Positions 10,298 through 19,177 of a stretch of DNA of 64,000 nt are shown here, in pieces. Positions within the stretch are counted from its first letter, which is position 1, and each line of letters opens with the position of its first letter. The notes beneath the pieces are model-generated. The model saw only the letters and a list, made by a program, of their open reading frames with translations, made no database searches and had not been told where the DNA came from. Both the position numbers and the translations under genes were made by a program. The stretch comes from Planctomycetaceae bacterium (GTDB taxonomy: Bacteria > Planctomycetota > Planctomycetia > Pirellulales > Pirellulaceae), in contig JAHEJI010000002.1 in assembly GCA_024638965.1 (NCBI GenBank), positions 1 through 64,000 on the forward strand. The letters run 5' to 3'.

Positions 10298-11050
10298 ATG
10301 GCTGGCCATAGCAAATGGGCAAACATCAAACACAAGAAGGCCGCCACCGATGCCAAACGCGGTAAGGCCTGGAGCAAAATAAGTAAAGCCATCATGGTCG
10401 CCGCCAAATCCGGAAGCGATCCTGACGTCAACATTCGGCTGCGAACATTAATTGCCGATGCCCGCGCGGTCAGCATGCCCAAGGACAATATTGAACGAGC
10501 CATCAAAAAAGGTGCAGGCGAAACGGGTGGCGCCGCCTTTGAAGAAATTCTTTACGAGGGTTATGGTCCCGAAGGCGTTGCGATCATGTGTGAGATTTTG
10601 ACGGACAATCGCAATCGAACCGCGCCAGAATTGCGCAAAGTCTTCGAAAAAGGTGGAGGTAAAATGGGAGCCACCGGTTGCGTTGGCTACTTGTTTGATC
10701 GGAAAGGACTGTTCCTGATCGCCAGAGACAAAATCGATGAAGAAAAACTGATGGATATCGCCATGGAAGCGGGCGCCGAAGACATCGCCAGTACCGACGA
10801 TGGATTTGAAGTCACCTGCGACCCTGATGTATTCTCCGACGTCTGCGACGCATTTGATCAAGCCGAAATCGAATGCGAGTCCAAGTCAGTGACTCGGATC
10901 CCGCAAAACACCGTCGATCTCGACGTTAATGCCGGTCGCAAGGTATTGAAACTGATTGAAACCCTCGACGATCATGATGACGTCCAAGCCGTCTCCGCCA
11001 ACTTCAATATCTCCGACGAAGCGATGGCTCAAATCGAAACGGACGCGTAG
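10298..11050 (+). CDS. yebC: YebC/PmpR/TACO1 family protein
   Basis: 250 aa from ATG 10298, with AAGGA ten bases upstream; an in-frame ATG at 10277 adds residues outside the family. AGHSKWANIKHKKAATDAKRG is the hallmark N-terminus, followed by ANIRLRTLI-type and GGKMGATGCVGYLFDRKG motifs. Members have been described as DNA-binding regulators (PmpR) and as translation factors that relieve stalling at proline tracts. It lies at the end of the nusA-rbfA gene run, converging on glyS. Confidence 0.93.
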   Translation: MAGHSKWANIKHKKAATDAKRGKAWSKISKAIMVAAKSGSDPDVNIRLRTLIADARAVSMPKDNIERAIKKGAGETGGAAFEEILYEGYGPEGVAIMCEILTDNRNRTAPELRKVFEKGGGKMGATGCVGYLFDRKGLFLIARDKIDEEKLMDIAMEAGAEDIASTDDGFEVTCDPDVFSDVCDAFDQAEIECESKSVTRIPQNTVDLDVNAGRKVLKLIETLDDHDDVQAVSANFNISDEAMAQIETDA

Positions 11051-11234
11051 GTCGAAATCGGACAGGATGATTTCAGGCGAATACGTCGGCTCTTCAGGAT
11101 TTTTGATCAAGAATCAAATCATTCTGTCATCAAATTAAAGTGTCAAAAAGACGCCGTGTTTTGTACGGCATCACGATTTTTCCTTGGACGCACCGGCGCT
11201 CAAGCCCCGTTCGTTTCACGTAACGGCCGCGACA

Positions 11235-12878
11235 CTATCCGTTCATTTTTTCGCGAATCACGGATTCACATTCTTCGATTTTGACACGAATTTGTTCCAG
11301 CGTATCCCGATCGCGTAGCGTGACCGTATTGTCATCCAGTGACTGACCGTCGACCGTAATGCAATAAGGCGTTCCCGCTTCGTCCTGTCGCCGGTAACGC
11401 CGGCCGACGGCGCCCTTCTCGTCGTAGAACACGTGAAAGCTCTTTTTCAGGTCGAGGTAAACTCGCTTGGCCAATTCCGGCATCCCATCCTTCTTGACCA
11501 GCGGGAATACCGCGGCTTTGATGGGCGCGATTCTCGGGTGCAATCGCATGACGGTCCGAGTCTGCATTTTGCCCTTGTCGTCGGGAGCCTCATCTTCGTT
11601 GTAAGCTTCGCAAAGGAAGGCCAGTGTCGACCGGTCTACACCCGCTGAAGGTTCGATCACGTGCGGTGTATATTTTTCGTTGGTCAAATCGTCACGATAG
11701 TTGAGGTCTTTGCCACTGCCCTTCCATTTTGGCTTGCCGTCATCACCAAGTTGCACCTCAAGTGGGCACGACTTTTCGTCCAACTTGCCTTCCATGTGGC
11801 TGCGCAGATCGAAATCACCTCGGTGAGCGATACCTTCCAGCTCACCAAATTCGCCTTCGGCCATAAACGGAAACGCGTACTCGATGTCGGCGGTGCCGAT
11901 CGAATAATGTGATAACTCATCTTTATCGTGCTCTCGCAGGATCAAGTTGTCACTGGAGATACCCAAATCCTGGTACCAACGCATCCGTCGATCACGCCAG
12001 AATTGGTACCACGCTTGAGAATCGTTCGGATGGCAAAAGAACTCGATCTCCATTTGTTCAAATTCACGCGAACGAAAAGTGAAATTTCGGGGCGTGATTT
12101 CGTTGCGAAAGCTCTTGCCAATCTGAGCAATTCCCAATGGCAACCGATGTCGCGTGCTGTCGAGCACGTTCTTGAAATTCACAAAGATACCTTGAGCCGT
12201 TTCCGGGCGCAGGAAAGATGTGCCTTCTTCGCCCGAAAGTGCACCCACAACGGTTTTGAACATCAAATTGAATTCGCGAGGCTCGGTTAAAGTGCCAAGT
12301 GTTTTCGCATCGGGACCGAGGACTTGGTCAAATCCGTCGATTTCGGTCAGGCAGGTTGAGTCGCCGTCCCAGCTGAGACTGTCTGCATGTTTGGATCGCA
12401 AGTTGAAAAATTTGAGGGCCTGTTTTTCAAAATGAGCCTGCTCGTCGTCGCCGGCAGGTGCCGTCACAAATATCTTTTTGTCTTTTGCTTCGACCCAACG
12501 GCCGTTGAGTTGGTCGTGTCGATATCGCTTTTTGGATTCCCGGCAATCGACCATGAAGTCATGAAACAGGTCGTAGTGACCGGAGCATTTCCAGACTTGG
12601 GGGTGCATGATGATCGTGCAATCGAGACCTTCCATCGCATAGGGTGAAGGCGCGCCGGGCAACGTGTTCACATCGTCGTGGCCGCGAACCATATCTTGCC
12701 ACCATGCTTCTTTGACATTTCGTTTGAGCTCAACGCCCAGCGGGCCGTAGTCCCAGAATCCCTGCAAACCACCGTATATTTCACTCGACTGAAACAAAAA
12801 TCCGCGTCGTTTGCACAACGAAACGATCTGTTCCATGTCTTTCGGTTTAGACGGACTTTCAACGGAAGAGTTGGTCAT
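11235..12878 (-). CDS. glyS: Glycyl-tRNA synthetase, single-chain (alpha2) type
   Basis: 547 aa class II aminoacyl-tRNA synthetase that charges tRNA-Gly. GFLFQSSEIYGGLQGFWDYGPLG is near the start as in the eukaryote/Thermus-type enzyme. Motif 2 is in the FRNEITPRNFTFRSREFEQ region and motif 3 in GVDRSTLAFL; the anticodon-binding domain (KAAVFPLVKKDGMPELAK...) fills the last 110 residues. This form differs from the alpha2beta2 GlyQ/GlyS enzyme of many bacteria. Converges with yebC. Confidence 0.96.
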   Translation of the reverse strand: MTNSSVESPSKPKDMEQIVSLCKRRGFLFQSSEIYGGLQGFWDYGPLGVELKRNVKEAWWQDMVRGHDDVNTLPGAPSPYAMEGLDCTIIMHPQVWKCSGHYDLFHDFMVDCRESKKRYRHDQLNGRWVEAKDKKIFVTAPAGDDEQAHFEKQALKFFNLRSKHADSLSWDGDSTCLTEIDGFDQVLGPDAKTLGTLTEPREFNLMFKTVVGALSGEEGTSFLRPETAQGIFVNFKNVLDSTRHRLPLGIAQIGKSFRNEITPRNFTFRSREFEQMEIEFFCHPNDSQAWYQFWRDRRMRWYQDLGISSDNLILREHDKDELSHYSIGTADIEYAFPFMAEGEFGELEGIAHRGDFDLRSHMEGKLDEKSCPLEVQLGDDGKPKWKGSGKDLNYRDDLTNEKYTPHVIEPSAGVDRSTLAFLCEAYNEDEAPDDKGKMQTRTVMRLHPRIAPIKAAVFPLVKKDGMPELAKRVYLDLKKSFHVFYDEKGAVGRRYRRQDEAGTPYCITVDGQSLDDNTVTLRDRDTLEQIRVKIEECESVIREKMNG

Positions 12879-13012
12879 TAAATTGATCCTGATTCACGGT
12901 GTCGTTGGAAGTAAAGATTTTACGCGTCCACATGAAAACGGTCTACGGCAGGCAATGATTGGACCAATTAATTTGCGAGCTGAATCACTTGACTATTAAG
13001 CTTCGAACTATT

Positions 13013-13762
13013 TCAGCCTCCGGCTCGGATCGACCACTTACCGACATCCAGCACGGGAACATTTTGTATCGTATCAATCTGGGCGCAAAACCGAATATCC
13101 GAGTCCAGTCCGATACGAACTAGATTCTTTCCGCCGCGAGCGGTTCGCATAAAATCGGCCAATTCATAGTCTTCCCTGGTAATTCGCTTTTGAACCAGCA
13201 GCCAATGGTTCAACGCCGTTTGTGCACCATCGTCGATCGACACTTCCGGTACATTTCTGTCAATTCGTTCAACAAACGCACCGGCAAACAACACGTCTTC
13301 GCTTGTGACGAATCCATCGGTTCCAGAACACAAAACGGTAATCTTCTCTTCCGCCCAGACGTCGTTGATGACCGCTTCGAGGTTGACGAACGAACCCAAT
13401 ACAACCCGCTTTGCTTGACGGCATTTTTCCATCGCAATCGTGCCGTTGGTTGTCGTTAAGATCAAGGTTTTATCCTTGATCACCTCGGGCGTGTATTCCT
13501 GTGGCGAGTTGCCGCAATGAAATCCATCGATCCTTTTGCCTTGTCGTTCTCCGCCCATTACCGAGCAATCGCCAAGTTGAACGTGCGTTTGCCGAGCCAA
13601 CTCGATGCTGGGGCAAGGAACGATACAGGCCGCACCTGCATTCAGTGCAGCGGCGATTGTTGTTGTCGCTCGCAGGATATCCACGACAATTACGACTCGA
13701 TCGACGAGGTTTTCGGGTTGCAGCGTCGATGGCAGGAAATAGACTTGCAAATTCGGGTTCAT
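13013..13762 (-). CDS. comB: 2-phosphosulfolactate phosphatase family (ComB)
   Basis: 249 aa. ComB hydrolyses 2-phosphosulfolactate to sulfolactate, a Mg-dependent step first known from coenzyme M synthesis; bacteria without coenzyme M also carry homologues, perhaps for sulfolactate. VVDILRATTTIAAALNAGA near residue 25, GGERQGKRIDGFHCGNSP near 72 and LILTTTNGTIAM near 102 are the conserved blocks. It is divergent from menG with 118 bases between. Family call is secure; the physiological substrate here is not. Confidence 0.9.
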   Translation of the reverse strand: MNPNLQVYFLPSTLQPENLVDRVVIVVDILRATTTIAAALNAGAACIVPCPSIELARQTHVQLGDCSVMGGERQGKRIDGFHCGNSPQEYTPEVIKDKTLILTTTNGTIAMEKCRQAKRVVLGSFVNLEAVINDVWAEEKITVLCSGTDGFVTSEDVLFAGAFVERIDRNVPEVSIDDGAQTALNHWLLVQKRITREDYELADFMRTARGGKNLVRIGLDSDIRFCAQIDTIQNVPVLDVGKWSIRAGG

Positions 13763-13880
13763 TTAAACATTCGCGGAGTTTGGCGGATCATAGCTGACAA
13801 TAGCCCGTTAATGTATCTTGGTTGATTCGGTTAGCCAGTCGTCCGTAGTCAGAATCCCCAGTGCTCACTTGAACAAATCA

Positions 13881-14591
13881 ATGACCACGCCAGTCGACAA
13901 ATCCAGCGAACGCGTTCGCGATATGTTTGGCGAAATTGCCCCAAAATACGATCGCATGAATCATCTGCTTTCGATGAATGTCGATCGCTATTGGCGTTGG
14001 AAGACGGTTCGCAAACTGGCCCCTAACAAGACCGATCCAATCCTTGACGTTTGCACAGGAACTGGCGATTTGGCGTTCGCTTTTCACAAGTATACGGACG
14101 GCGCGGTGCCGGTAGTTGGCTCCGATTTCTGCTTTGAAATGCTTGAAGTCGGCCGCTCGAAAAGCCGTAAGACCGGTCGAGAGGTTAGCTTTGTTGAAGG
14201 CGACGCCCAGAATCTCCCGTTTGAAAACGACCGGTTTCAGATCGTATCAGCAGCATTCGGATTGCGAAATGTCGCCGATACGGATTTGGGTTTGGCAGAG
14301 ATGACTCGTGTTTGCAAACCGGGCGGCCAAGTTGCCATCCTGGAATTCACCATGCCCCGATCTCAACCCATCAAAGGCCTGTACGGATGGTATTTCAAAA
14401 ATGTGCTTCCCAGGATTGGCCAGCAGTTCGCCAGAAACAACTCCAGCGCCTACAACTATCTTCCGGATAGCGTTGGCGAATTTCCCAGTTACGAAAGCCT
14501 TGTCAAAAAAATGTTGGCTGTCGGCCTGTCGACGGCCAAATTTTATCCGCTGACGTTCGGTATCGCGACTTTGTATGTGGGGGTCAAGTGA
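13881..14591 (+). CDS. menG: Demethylmenaquinone methyltransferase (MenG/UbiE)
   Basis: 236 aa from ATG 13881; the frame is open to a TTG at 13818 but the family begins near MTTPVDKSSERVRDMFGEIA. SAM-dependent methyltransferase for the last menaquinone step. ILDVCTGTGDLAFAF (about residue 53) is the SAM-binding motif; ENDRFQIVSAAFGLRNV and GGQVAILEFTMP are UbiE hallmarks. Its stop overlaps the GTG of ubiX (GTGA at 14588-14591). With mqnE nearby, the cell makes menaquinone by the futalosine route, so this is MenG in function. Confidence 0.93.
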   Translation: MTTPVDKSSERVRDMFGEIAPKYDRMNHLLSMNVDRYWRWKTVRKLAPNKTDPILDVCTGTGDLAFAFHKYTDGAVPVVGSDFCFEMLEVGRSKSRKTGREVSFVEGDAQNLPFENDRFQIVSAAFGLRNVADTDLGLAEMTRVCKPGGQVAILEFTMPRSQPIKGLYGWYFKNVLPRIGQQFARNNSSAYNYLPDSVGEFPSYESLVKKMLAVGLSTAKFYPLTFGIATLYVGVK

Positions 14592-15184
14592 ATCATCCGG
14601 TTGTTTTGGCGATTTCCGGCGCGAGCGGCGTCATCTACGGTCAGCGACTGCTGGAAGTCTTAATCGCGGCGGGTATCGAAGTACATCTCACGATCAGTGA
14701 TTCAGCTCGCCTGATTTTGGATCACGAACTCGGGATCAAAGTCGATCTGAAGCAGTTTGAGCTGACTCAGTTGCTGCCCCATCTCAGCGGTGACGCAAAC
14801 GTGGTCTACCATCATTACCAGGACTTCATGACTCCGATTGCGAGTGGCTCGCACAAAACATCCGCGATGGTGGTCTGTCCTTGCAGCGGTAGCACGCTCA
14901 GCGGCATTGCCACTGCGGCCGGGAAAAACCTGATCCAGCGAGCCGCAGATGTGCATTTAAAAGAACGCCGCCCGTTGATTTTGGTTACTCGGGAAACACC
15001 GTTGTCGTTAATTCAGATTCAGAATATGGAACGTGTGTGCAGCGCTGGCGGGACCATCATGCCAGCTTCTCCGGGTTTCTACCACGGTTGCGAATCGGTC
15101 ACCGATCTGGTCGATTTTATGGTGGCGCGTGTCGCCGATCATCTTGATATCGAAAATCAGCTTATCAAGCGATGGGGATCGTAA
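14588..15184 (+). CDS. ubiX: Flavin prenyltransferase UbiX
   Basis: 198 aa, GTG start overlapping menG by four bases. UbiX makes prenylated FMN, the cofactor of UbiD-type decarboxylases. AISGASGVIYGQRLLEVL at the N-terminus binds FMN; VVCPCSGSTLSGIATA near residue 95 and RPLILVTRETPLSLIQIQNM near 135 are conserved, and PASPGFYHGCESVTDLVDFMVARVADHL closes the domain. In the futalosine pathway a UbiX homologue supports decarboxylation of the prenylated dihydroxynaphthoate. The UbiD-type partner is not in this window. Confidence 0.94.
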   Translation: MNHPVVLAISGASGVIYGQRLLEVLIAAGIEVHLTISDSARLILDHELGIKVDLKQFELTQLLPHLSGDANVVYHHYQDFMTPIASGSHKTSAMVVCPCSGSTLSGIATAAGKNLIQRAADVHLKERRPLILVTRETPLSLIQIQNMERVCSAGGTIMPASPGFYHGCESVTDLVDFMVARVADHLDIENQLIKRWGS

Positions 15185-15299
15185 GGTAGTTGCAATTGTC
15201 CCAATTGCAGAGCAACACTATGTAATCAAAAACAATTGAGACAATTGTTGCTACACTGTTTGCGAACCTGACACAAAACCGAGAAATGGCAATCAGTTA

Positions 15300-16223
15300 A
15301 TGCAACAAATCAAACAGCTGCTGGAGATGATTCGTTTTAGCCATACAATTTTCGCGCTGCCGTTTGCTCTACTGGCAGCTGTCATGGCGTGGACGGCGCC
15401 GTTGATTGAATCCGCTTCACCAGGATTCAGCTGGACCGAACTGATTGGGATTTTGGTGTGTATGGTCGGCGCTCGCAGCGCGGCGATGGCCTTCAACCGA
15501 TTGGCCGACCGAAAAATTGACGCCGAGAACCCGCGTACCCAAGAACGTCACATTCCCACAGGGCGACTAACGGTGAAATCTGTGGTGTTGTTCACGTTGG
15601 TCAGTTCATTGATTTTTTTTGCCGGAACGCTTTTCTTTTTGCCGAACTGGCTGCCGCTCGCCTTCTCTGTTCCAGTGCTTGGGGTGTTGTTGGGTTACAG
15701 CTACGCAAAGCGGTTTACAACGTTGGCCCATTTCTGGTTGGGTCTGGCGTTAATGCTGGCCCCGATCTGCGCCTGGATCGGGATTCGTGGCATTGAAGTT
15801 ATGGCACATCCGGGTGACGTGATTCCAGCGGTTGTGTTGGGGTTGGTGGTGCTGTTTTGGGTGGCTGGGTTTGACATGATCTACGCATGCCAGGACTACG
15901 ATTTCGATGTCGACTCAAAACTCAAAAGCATTCCGGTCCGCTTGGGAATTGCCGGGGCGTTACGATTGGCGGCGATTTGTCATTTCATCATGATTGGACT
16001 GTTGATTCTGTTACCTTTGTTAGGCCGCTGGATTGGTCCCGATCTGGGGCTGGGCTGGGTATACTGGCTGGGCGTTTTGGCCGTTGCGGCACTTTTGATT
16101 TATGAGCATGCAATTGTGCGGCCCGCGGATCTCAGCCGCGTGAATGCCGCTTTTTTCAATGTCAACGCCATCGTCAGCATAGGTCTGTTTGTGGTGACCG
16201 CAGTCGATCTGTTAGTTATTTGA
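15300..16223 (+). CDS. mqnP: UbiA-family prenyltransferase (MqnP type)
   Basis: 307 aa integral membrane enzyme with about eight or nine predicted helices. The first Asp-rich motif is NRLADRKIDAENPRTQERHI (about 64-83) and the second is DYDFDVDSKLKSIP (about 200-213), both binding the Mg-diphosphate of the prenyl donor. Sequence style matches the UbiA/MqnP branch that prenylates the aromatic precursor. Placed between ubiX and mqnE, it most likely prenylates 1,4-dihydroxy-6-naphthoate for menaquinone. Assignment to MqnP rather than UbiA is from context. Confidence 0.88.
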   Translation: MQQIKQLLEMIRFSHTIFALPFALLAAVMAWTAPLIESASPGFSWTELIGILVCMVGARSAAMAFNRLADRKIDAENPRTQERHIPTGRLTVKSVVLFTLVSSLIFFAGTLFFLPNWLPLAFSVPVLGVLLGYSYAKRFTTLAHFWLGLALMLAPICAWIGIRGIEVMAHPGDVIPAVVLGLVVLFWVAGFDMIYACQDYDFDVDSKLKSIPVRLGIAGALRLAAICHFIMIGLLILLPLLGRWIGPDLGLGWVYWLGVLAVAALLIYEHAIVRPADLSRVNAAFFNVNAIVSIGLFVVTAVDLLVI

Positions 16224-16380
16224 GGCGTTGTACTGCGGTTATCCGCACAACGGCGATTATCCGTGGACAAATTCGCCTGGGCAAAATAAACTCTTGGGCT
16301 TGCCATGAATGCAATATTCCTTTCCATGCGGCACAATGCCAGTGGCCTTACCGACATTACGGCGGCAAACGCGTTCATTT

Positions 16381-16444
16381 GTTTAACGCCCAGCCGCAGG
16401 CGTCGGCTTAAAGTCTGGACGGCGCCTGCGGCTGGTCGTTAAAC
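16381..16444. repeat. Inverted repeat with 22-base arms
   Basis: Arms 16381-16402 and 16423-16444 are reverse complements with one mismatch (GTTTAACG...GCAGGCG). The loop is about 20 bases. The arm end GTTTAAC recurs in the element at 35.3 kb. Confidence 0.8.
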
Positions 16445-16445
16445 A

Positions 16446-16542
16446 ACGTGGGATAAGCTTCTAGCTTGTCAAGATTTGTGACCTGCCGCTTCGACATAGC
16501 CACGGGCGTGCTGTCATGACAGGCAGGATGCCTATCCCACGT
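16446..16542. repeat. Second palindromic element, ACGTGGGATA ends
   Basis: ACGTGGGATAAGC at the left and its near reverse complement GCCTATCCCACGT at the right, with a further internal pair around CTTGTCA/TGACAGGC. It abuts the 22-base inverted repeat and occupies the rest of the mqnP-mqnE gap (16224-16578); no gene is visible in that gap. Confidence 0.65.
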
Positions 16543-16578
16543 AAAAATAAACCTCATTCAACCAAACAACCGACTGCC

Positions 16579-17724
16579 ATGATTTTCTCAGTTGATGCTC
16601 GTCTCAAGCCAATCCAGGAAAAAGTTGAAGCTGGCGAGCGCCTTACATTGGACGACGGTTTGGTGATGTACGATCCCGATATTCCTGTCAATGATCTGGG
16701 TCAGCTGGCTAATCTTGTTCGCGAACGCAAAAACGGCAAGGCTGCCTACTACAACATCAATACCCACATCAATGCGACCAACATCTGTGTTTATCGTTGC
16801 ACCTTTTGTGCGTTCCGGTCGGACTTGCGAAGCCCCAAGGGCTATATCATGTCGGACGAGCAGATACTTGAGCGAGGTAGAGAAGCAGTTGAGAACGGCT
16901 GCACGGAAATGCATATCGTGGGTGGCCTTCATCACCAGTGTAAGTTTGATTGGTACTTGAATCACATCAAGATTTTGCACGATGCTTATCCCCAACTTCA
17001 TCTGAAGGGTTGGACAGCCGTCGAAATTAACTGGTTTGAACATTTGACCAAACGTCCGACAGCGGAAATCCTTCAAGACCTAATGGATGCCGGGCTTGGC
17101 AGTATGCCGGGAGGTGGCGCCGAGATTTTTCACCCGGAAGTTCGTGATCAGATCTGCGAACACAAGGCGGACAGCAATAACTGGATTCACATTCATCGCA
17201 CCGCACACCAATTGGGTCTCAAGACGAATTGCACGATGCTTTACGGTCACGTTGAGAAGCCGTTTCATCGTGTTGACCATTTGATTCGGTTACGTGAATT
17301 ACAGGATGAAACCAACGGTTTTCAAACGTTTATTCCGCTTGCATTTCATCCAGAGAACACGGGTTTATCTCATCTCAAGAAGCCCACTGCCTTGGATGAT
17401 TTGCGGACGATGGCGATCAGCCGCTTGATGCTGGACAACATTCCGCACATCAAGGCTTACTGGATCATGTTGGGGATTGGCACGGCGCAAACGGCTTTGT
17501 CTTACGGAGCCGACGATCTTGATGGTACGGTTCGGCATGAGTTGATCTATCATGACGCCGGTGCGATCACGCCCGAGTTTCTGTCGGTTGAGCGGCTTGA
17601 GCATCTTATTCGTGAAGCGGGTCGCGAGCCGATTGAACGCGATACCATCTATCGGCGTGTGATGCGAGACAAAACTGATCCAAAAAAATGGTCCGTTGGT
17701 GAAGAAATCGCCGTTGCCGTTTGA
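16579..17724 (+). CDS. mqnE: Aminofutalosine synthase MqnE (radical SAM)
   Basis: 381 aa from ATG 16579; an upstream in-frame ATG at 16516 runs through repeat DNA and is not favoured. MqnE joins 3-[(1-carboxyvinyl)oxy]benzoate to SAM-derived adenosyl radical to give 6-amino-6-deoxyfutalosine. The 4Fe-4S-binding cysteines are C70, C74 and C77 in CVYRCTFCAF, preceded by YYNINTHINATNI. MHIVGGLHH, GWTAVEINW and MPGGGAEIFHPEVRDQI are typical of the MqnE/MqnC group. It marks the futalosine menaquinone route and groups with menG, ubiX and mqnP. Confidence 0.95.
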   Translation: MIFSVDARLKPIQEKVEAGERLTLDDGLVMYDPDIPVNDLGQLANLVRERKNGKAAYYNINTHINATNICVYRCTFCAFRSDLRSPKGYIMSDEQILERGREAVENGCTEMHIVGGLHHQCKFDWYLNHIKILHDAYPQLHLKGWTAVEINWFEHLTKRPTAEILQDLMDAGLGSMPGGGAEIFHPEVRDQICEHKADSNNWIHIHRTAHQLGLKTNCTMLYGHVEKPFHRVDHLIRLRELQDETNGFQTFIPLAFHPENTGLSHLKKPTALDDLRTMAISRLMLDNIPHIKAYWIMLGIGTAQTALSYGADDLDGTVRHELIYHDAGAITPEFLSVERLEHLIREAGREPIERDTIYRRVMRDKTDPKKWSVGEEIAVAV

Positions 17725-17750
17725 TAGACTCTCGACGGAGTTGGGCCAAG

Positions 17751-17924
17751 TCATCCTGAGCCCTACATTCCGCAGCGCAGGACAACGTAACAGATGAACA
17801 TAAATTATGTGGATGGTTTTTGGTTTATCAAGTCATCTTGAAGGAGCTCTAGCGACTGAAGGATCCCACTAAGATCGACGAGAGATCCTTCCCTTCAACT
17901 CGCTCCACTCGGTTCAGGATGACA
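17751..17924. repeat. TCATCCTGAG-type inverted repeat
   Basis: Begins TCATCCTGAG at 17751 and ends CAGGATGACA at 17924, with an internal AGCGACTGAAGGATC ... GATCCTTC pair. A shorter copy is at 21319-21401. The same ends recur in a widespread class of intergenic palindromes in bacteria. Confidence 0.7.
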
Positions 17925-17950
17925 TCTCCAGCTTGCGTTTAATTGGCAAT

Positions 17951-18168
17951 CCAACCTCTCCCAGGTCTTGAAGAGATCGACGTCTCAGCGTCGGGTGAGG
18001 GTTGTTGATTCCGCAAGGAGTCTTTTAGTTTCCCTCTCCCGGACCCTCAAGTGTCGCCGGGAGAAGGGTGTCGAGTCGCCGTAAATTAAGTGCCATTCGG
18101 GCAACGCCCCGCGCGCGGCCCGATGGGCCCGATGGGCACGCGATTAAACGAGGCATGGCGCTGTCCAA
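17951..18168 (-). repeat. Dispersed repeat copy B (TTGGACAGC end)
   Basis: Read on the minus strand it starts TTGGACAGCGCCATG at 18168 and runs to GGGAGAGGTTGG at 17951. It shares its first 50 bases with the 35.3 kb element and most of the rest with the copy at 30957. Together with the preceding repeat it fills the 600-base mqnE-18329 gap; no gene is seen there. Confidence 0.75.
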
Positions 18169-18328
18169 CTAATATGCAAGCCAAATGGAAGAGAGCGGAG
18201 CGACCGAAGGAGTTCGAACTGCCCCATCGCGAACAAGCTGGATTCTTACGAATTCCTTGACCTGAAACCCGAATTTTGCAACTTGCTGTTATCATGCATC
18301 AATCTATTTACAGCGAATGGAGACAGAC

Positions 18329-19171
18329 ATGCAATTTTTTCGTTTTTGGACCAGGGCCGAAAGTTCCGCAACCGGTCGCGACGGCGAATTTAGTGTGACC
18401 TGTTTCGGATATTCCAATTCAAGCCTTGAAGATGCTCTGCGAGTCGCCGAACGACGTGCCAAGGCAGCCGCGACTGCCATGGCCGACGGTCAACTTCACA
18501 AGGGTGGCTATTACGAGGGCGAGCGACCATTCAGGGAAGAGATCGTTGACGAGTTTACCGATGATGGACAACAAATCGGCATCATCAGTCGCAACAACTA
18601 TGGTGTCTTAGTCTTAAATACACCCAACGTGTTCATTGCCGACGTCGACAAACCGAATTCTTCGCAGGGCAAATCTCTTTTCGGTCTATTCAAGAAAAAA
18701 CAGGAGGAGCCGTCTTTCGAACAACAGCTGATCGAAAAGATCGACAATCTTTGCTTGCAGGATTCATCGCTTGGGCTGCGACTTTATCGAACGATGAACG
18801 GATATCGAATCATCATTACCACGAAATTGATCCCGGCCAGCGAAGCCAATTCGGTTCGTCTGCTTGACGCACTTGGATCTGATCGACTGTACGTTTCGCT
18901 GTGCAAAACTCAAGACTGTTATCGGGCTCGTTTGACGCCGAAGCCCTGGCGGTGTGGTTTTAAAAGCCCGTCCACCAAATTTCCCTTTCGCTCCAATACA
19001 GAAGAGCAAGAGTTTCGTCGCTGGGAAAAAGAATACGAATCTGCCATTCGCGGATACGCAAGTTGCGCACTCATTGGAGATTTCGGCTCCTCGCATCGCG
19101 ATCCGATTGTTGGCAAAATCGTGCAGCTTCACGACCACTTTTCATTAGATGGTGAAAAGCCACTCGCGTAG
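18329..19171 (+). CDS. Conserved protein, possible primase/polymerase-fold
   Basis: 280 aa. ATG 18329 is preferred over 18317 because GGAGA lies seven bases before it. I do not recognise a named family. Residues around 90-105 (YGVLVLNTPNVFIADVD) end in a hhhDxD motif; SLGLRLYRTMNGYRIIIT near 150 and CYRARLTPKPWRC near 200 resemble the order of conserved blocks in archaeo-eukaryotic primase/PrimPol folds (metal-binding DxD, then a Gly-turn with a basic residue, then an Arg-rich strand). A charged segment with KKKQEEP (about 120) is an insert. It converges with recG, seven bases apart. The fold is inference from motif order only. Confidence 0.6.
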   Translation: MQFFRFWTRAESSATGRDGEFSVTCFGYSNSSLEDALRVAERRAKAAATAMADGQLHKGGYYEGERPFREEIVDEFTDDGQQIGIISRNNYGVLVLNTPNVFIADVDKPNSSQGKSLFGLFKKKQEEPSFEQQLIEKIDNLCLQDSSLGLRLYRTMNGYRIIITTKLIPASEANSVRLLDALGSDRLYVSLCKTQDCYRARLTPKPWRCGFKSPSTKFPFRSNTEEQEFRRWEKEYESAIRGYASCALIGDFGSSHRDPIVGKIVQLHDHFSLDGEKPLA

Positions 19172-19177
19172 TATTTG

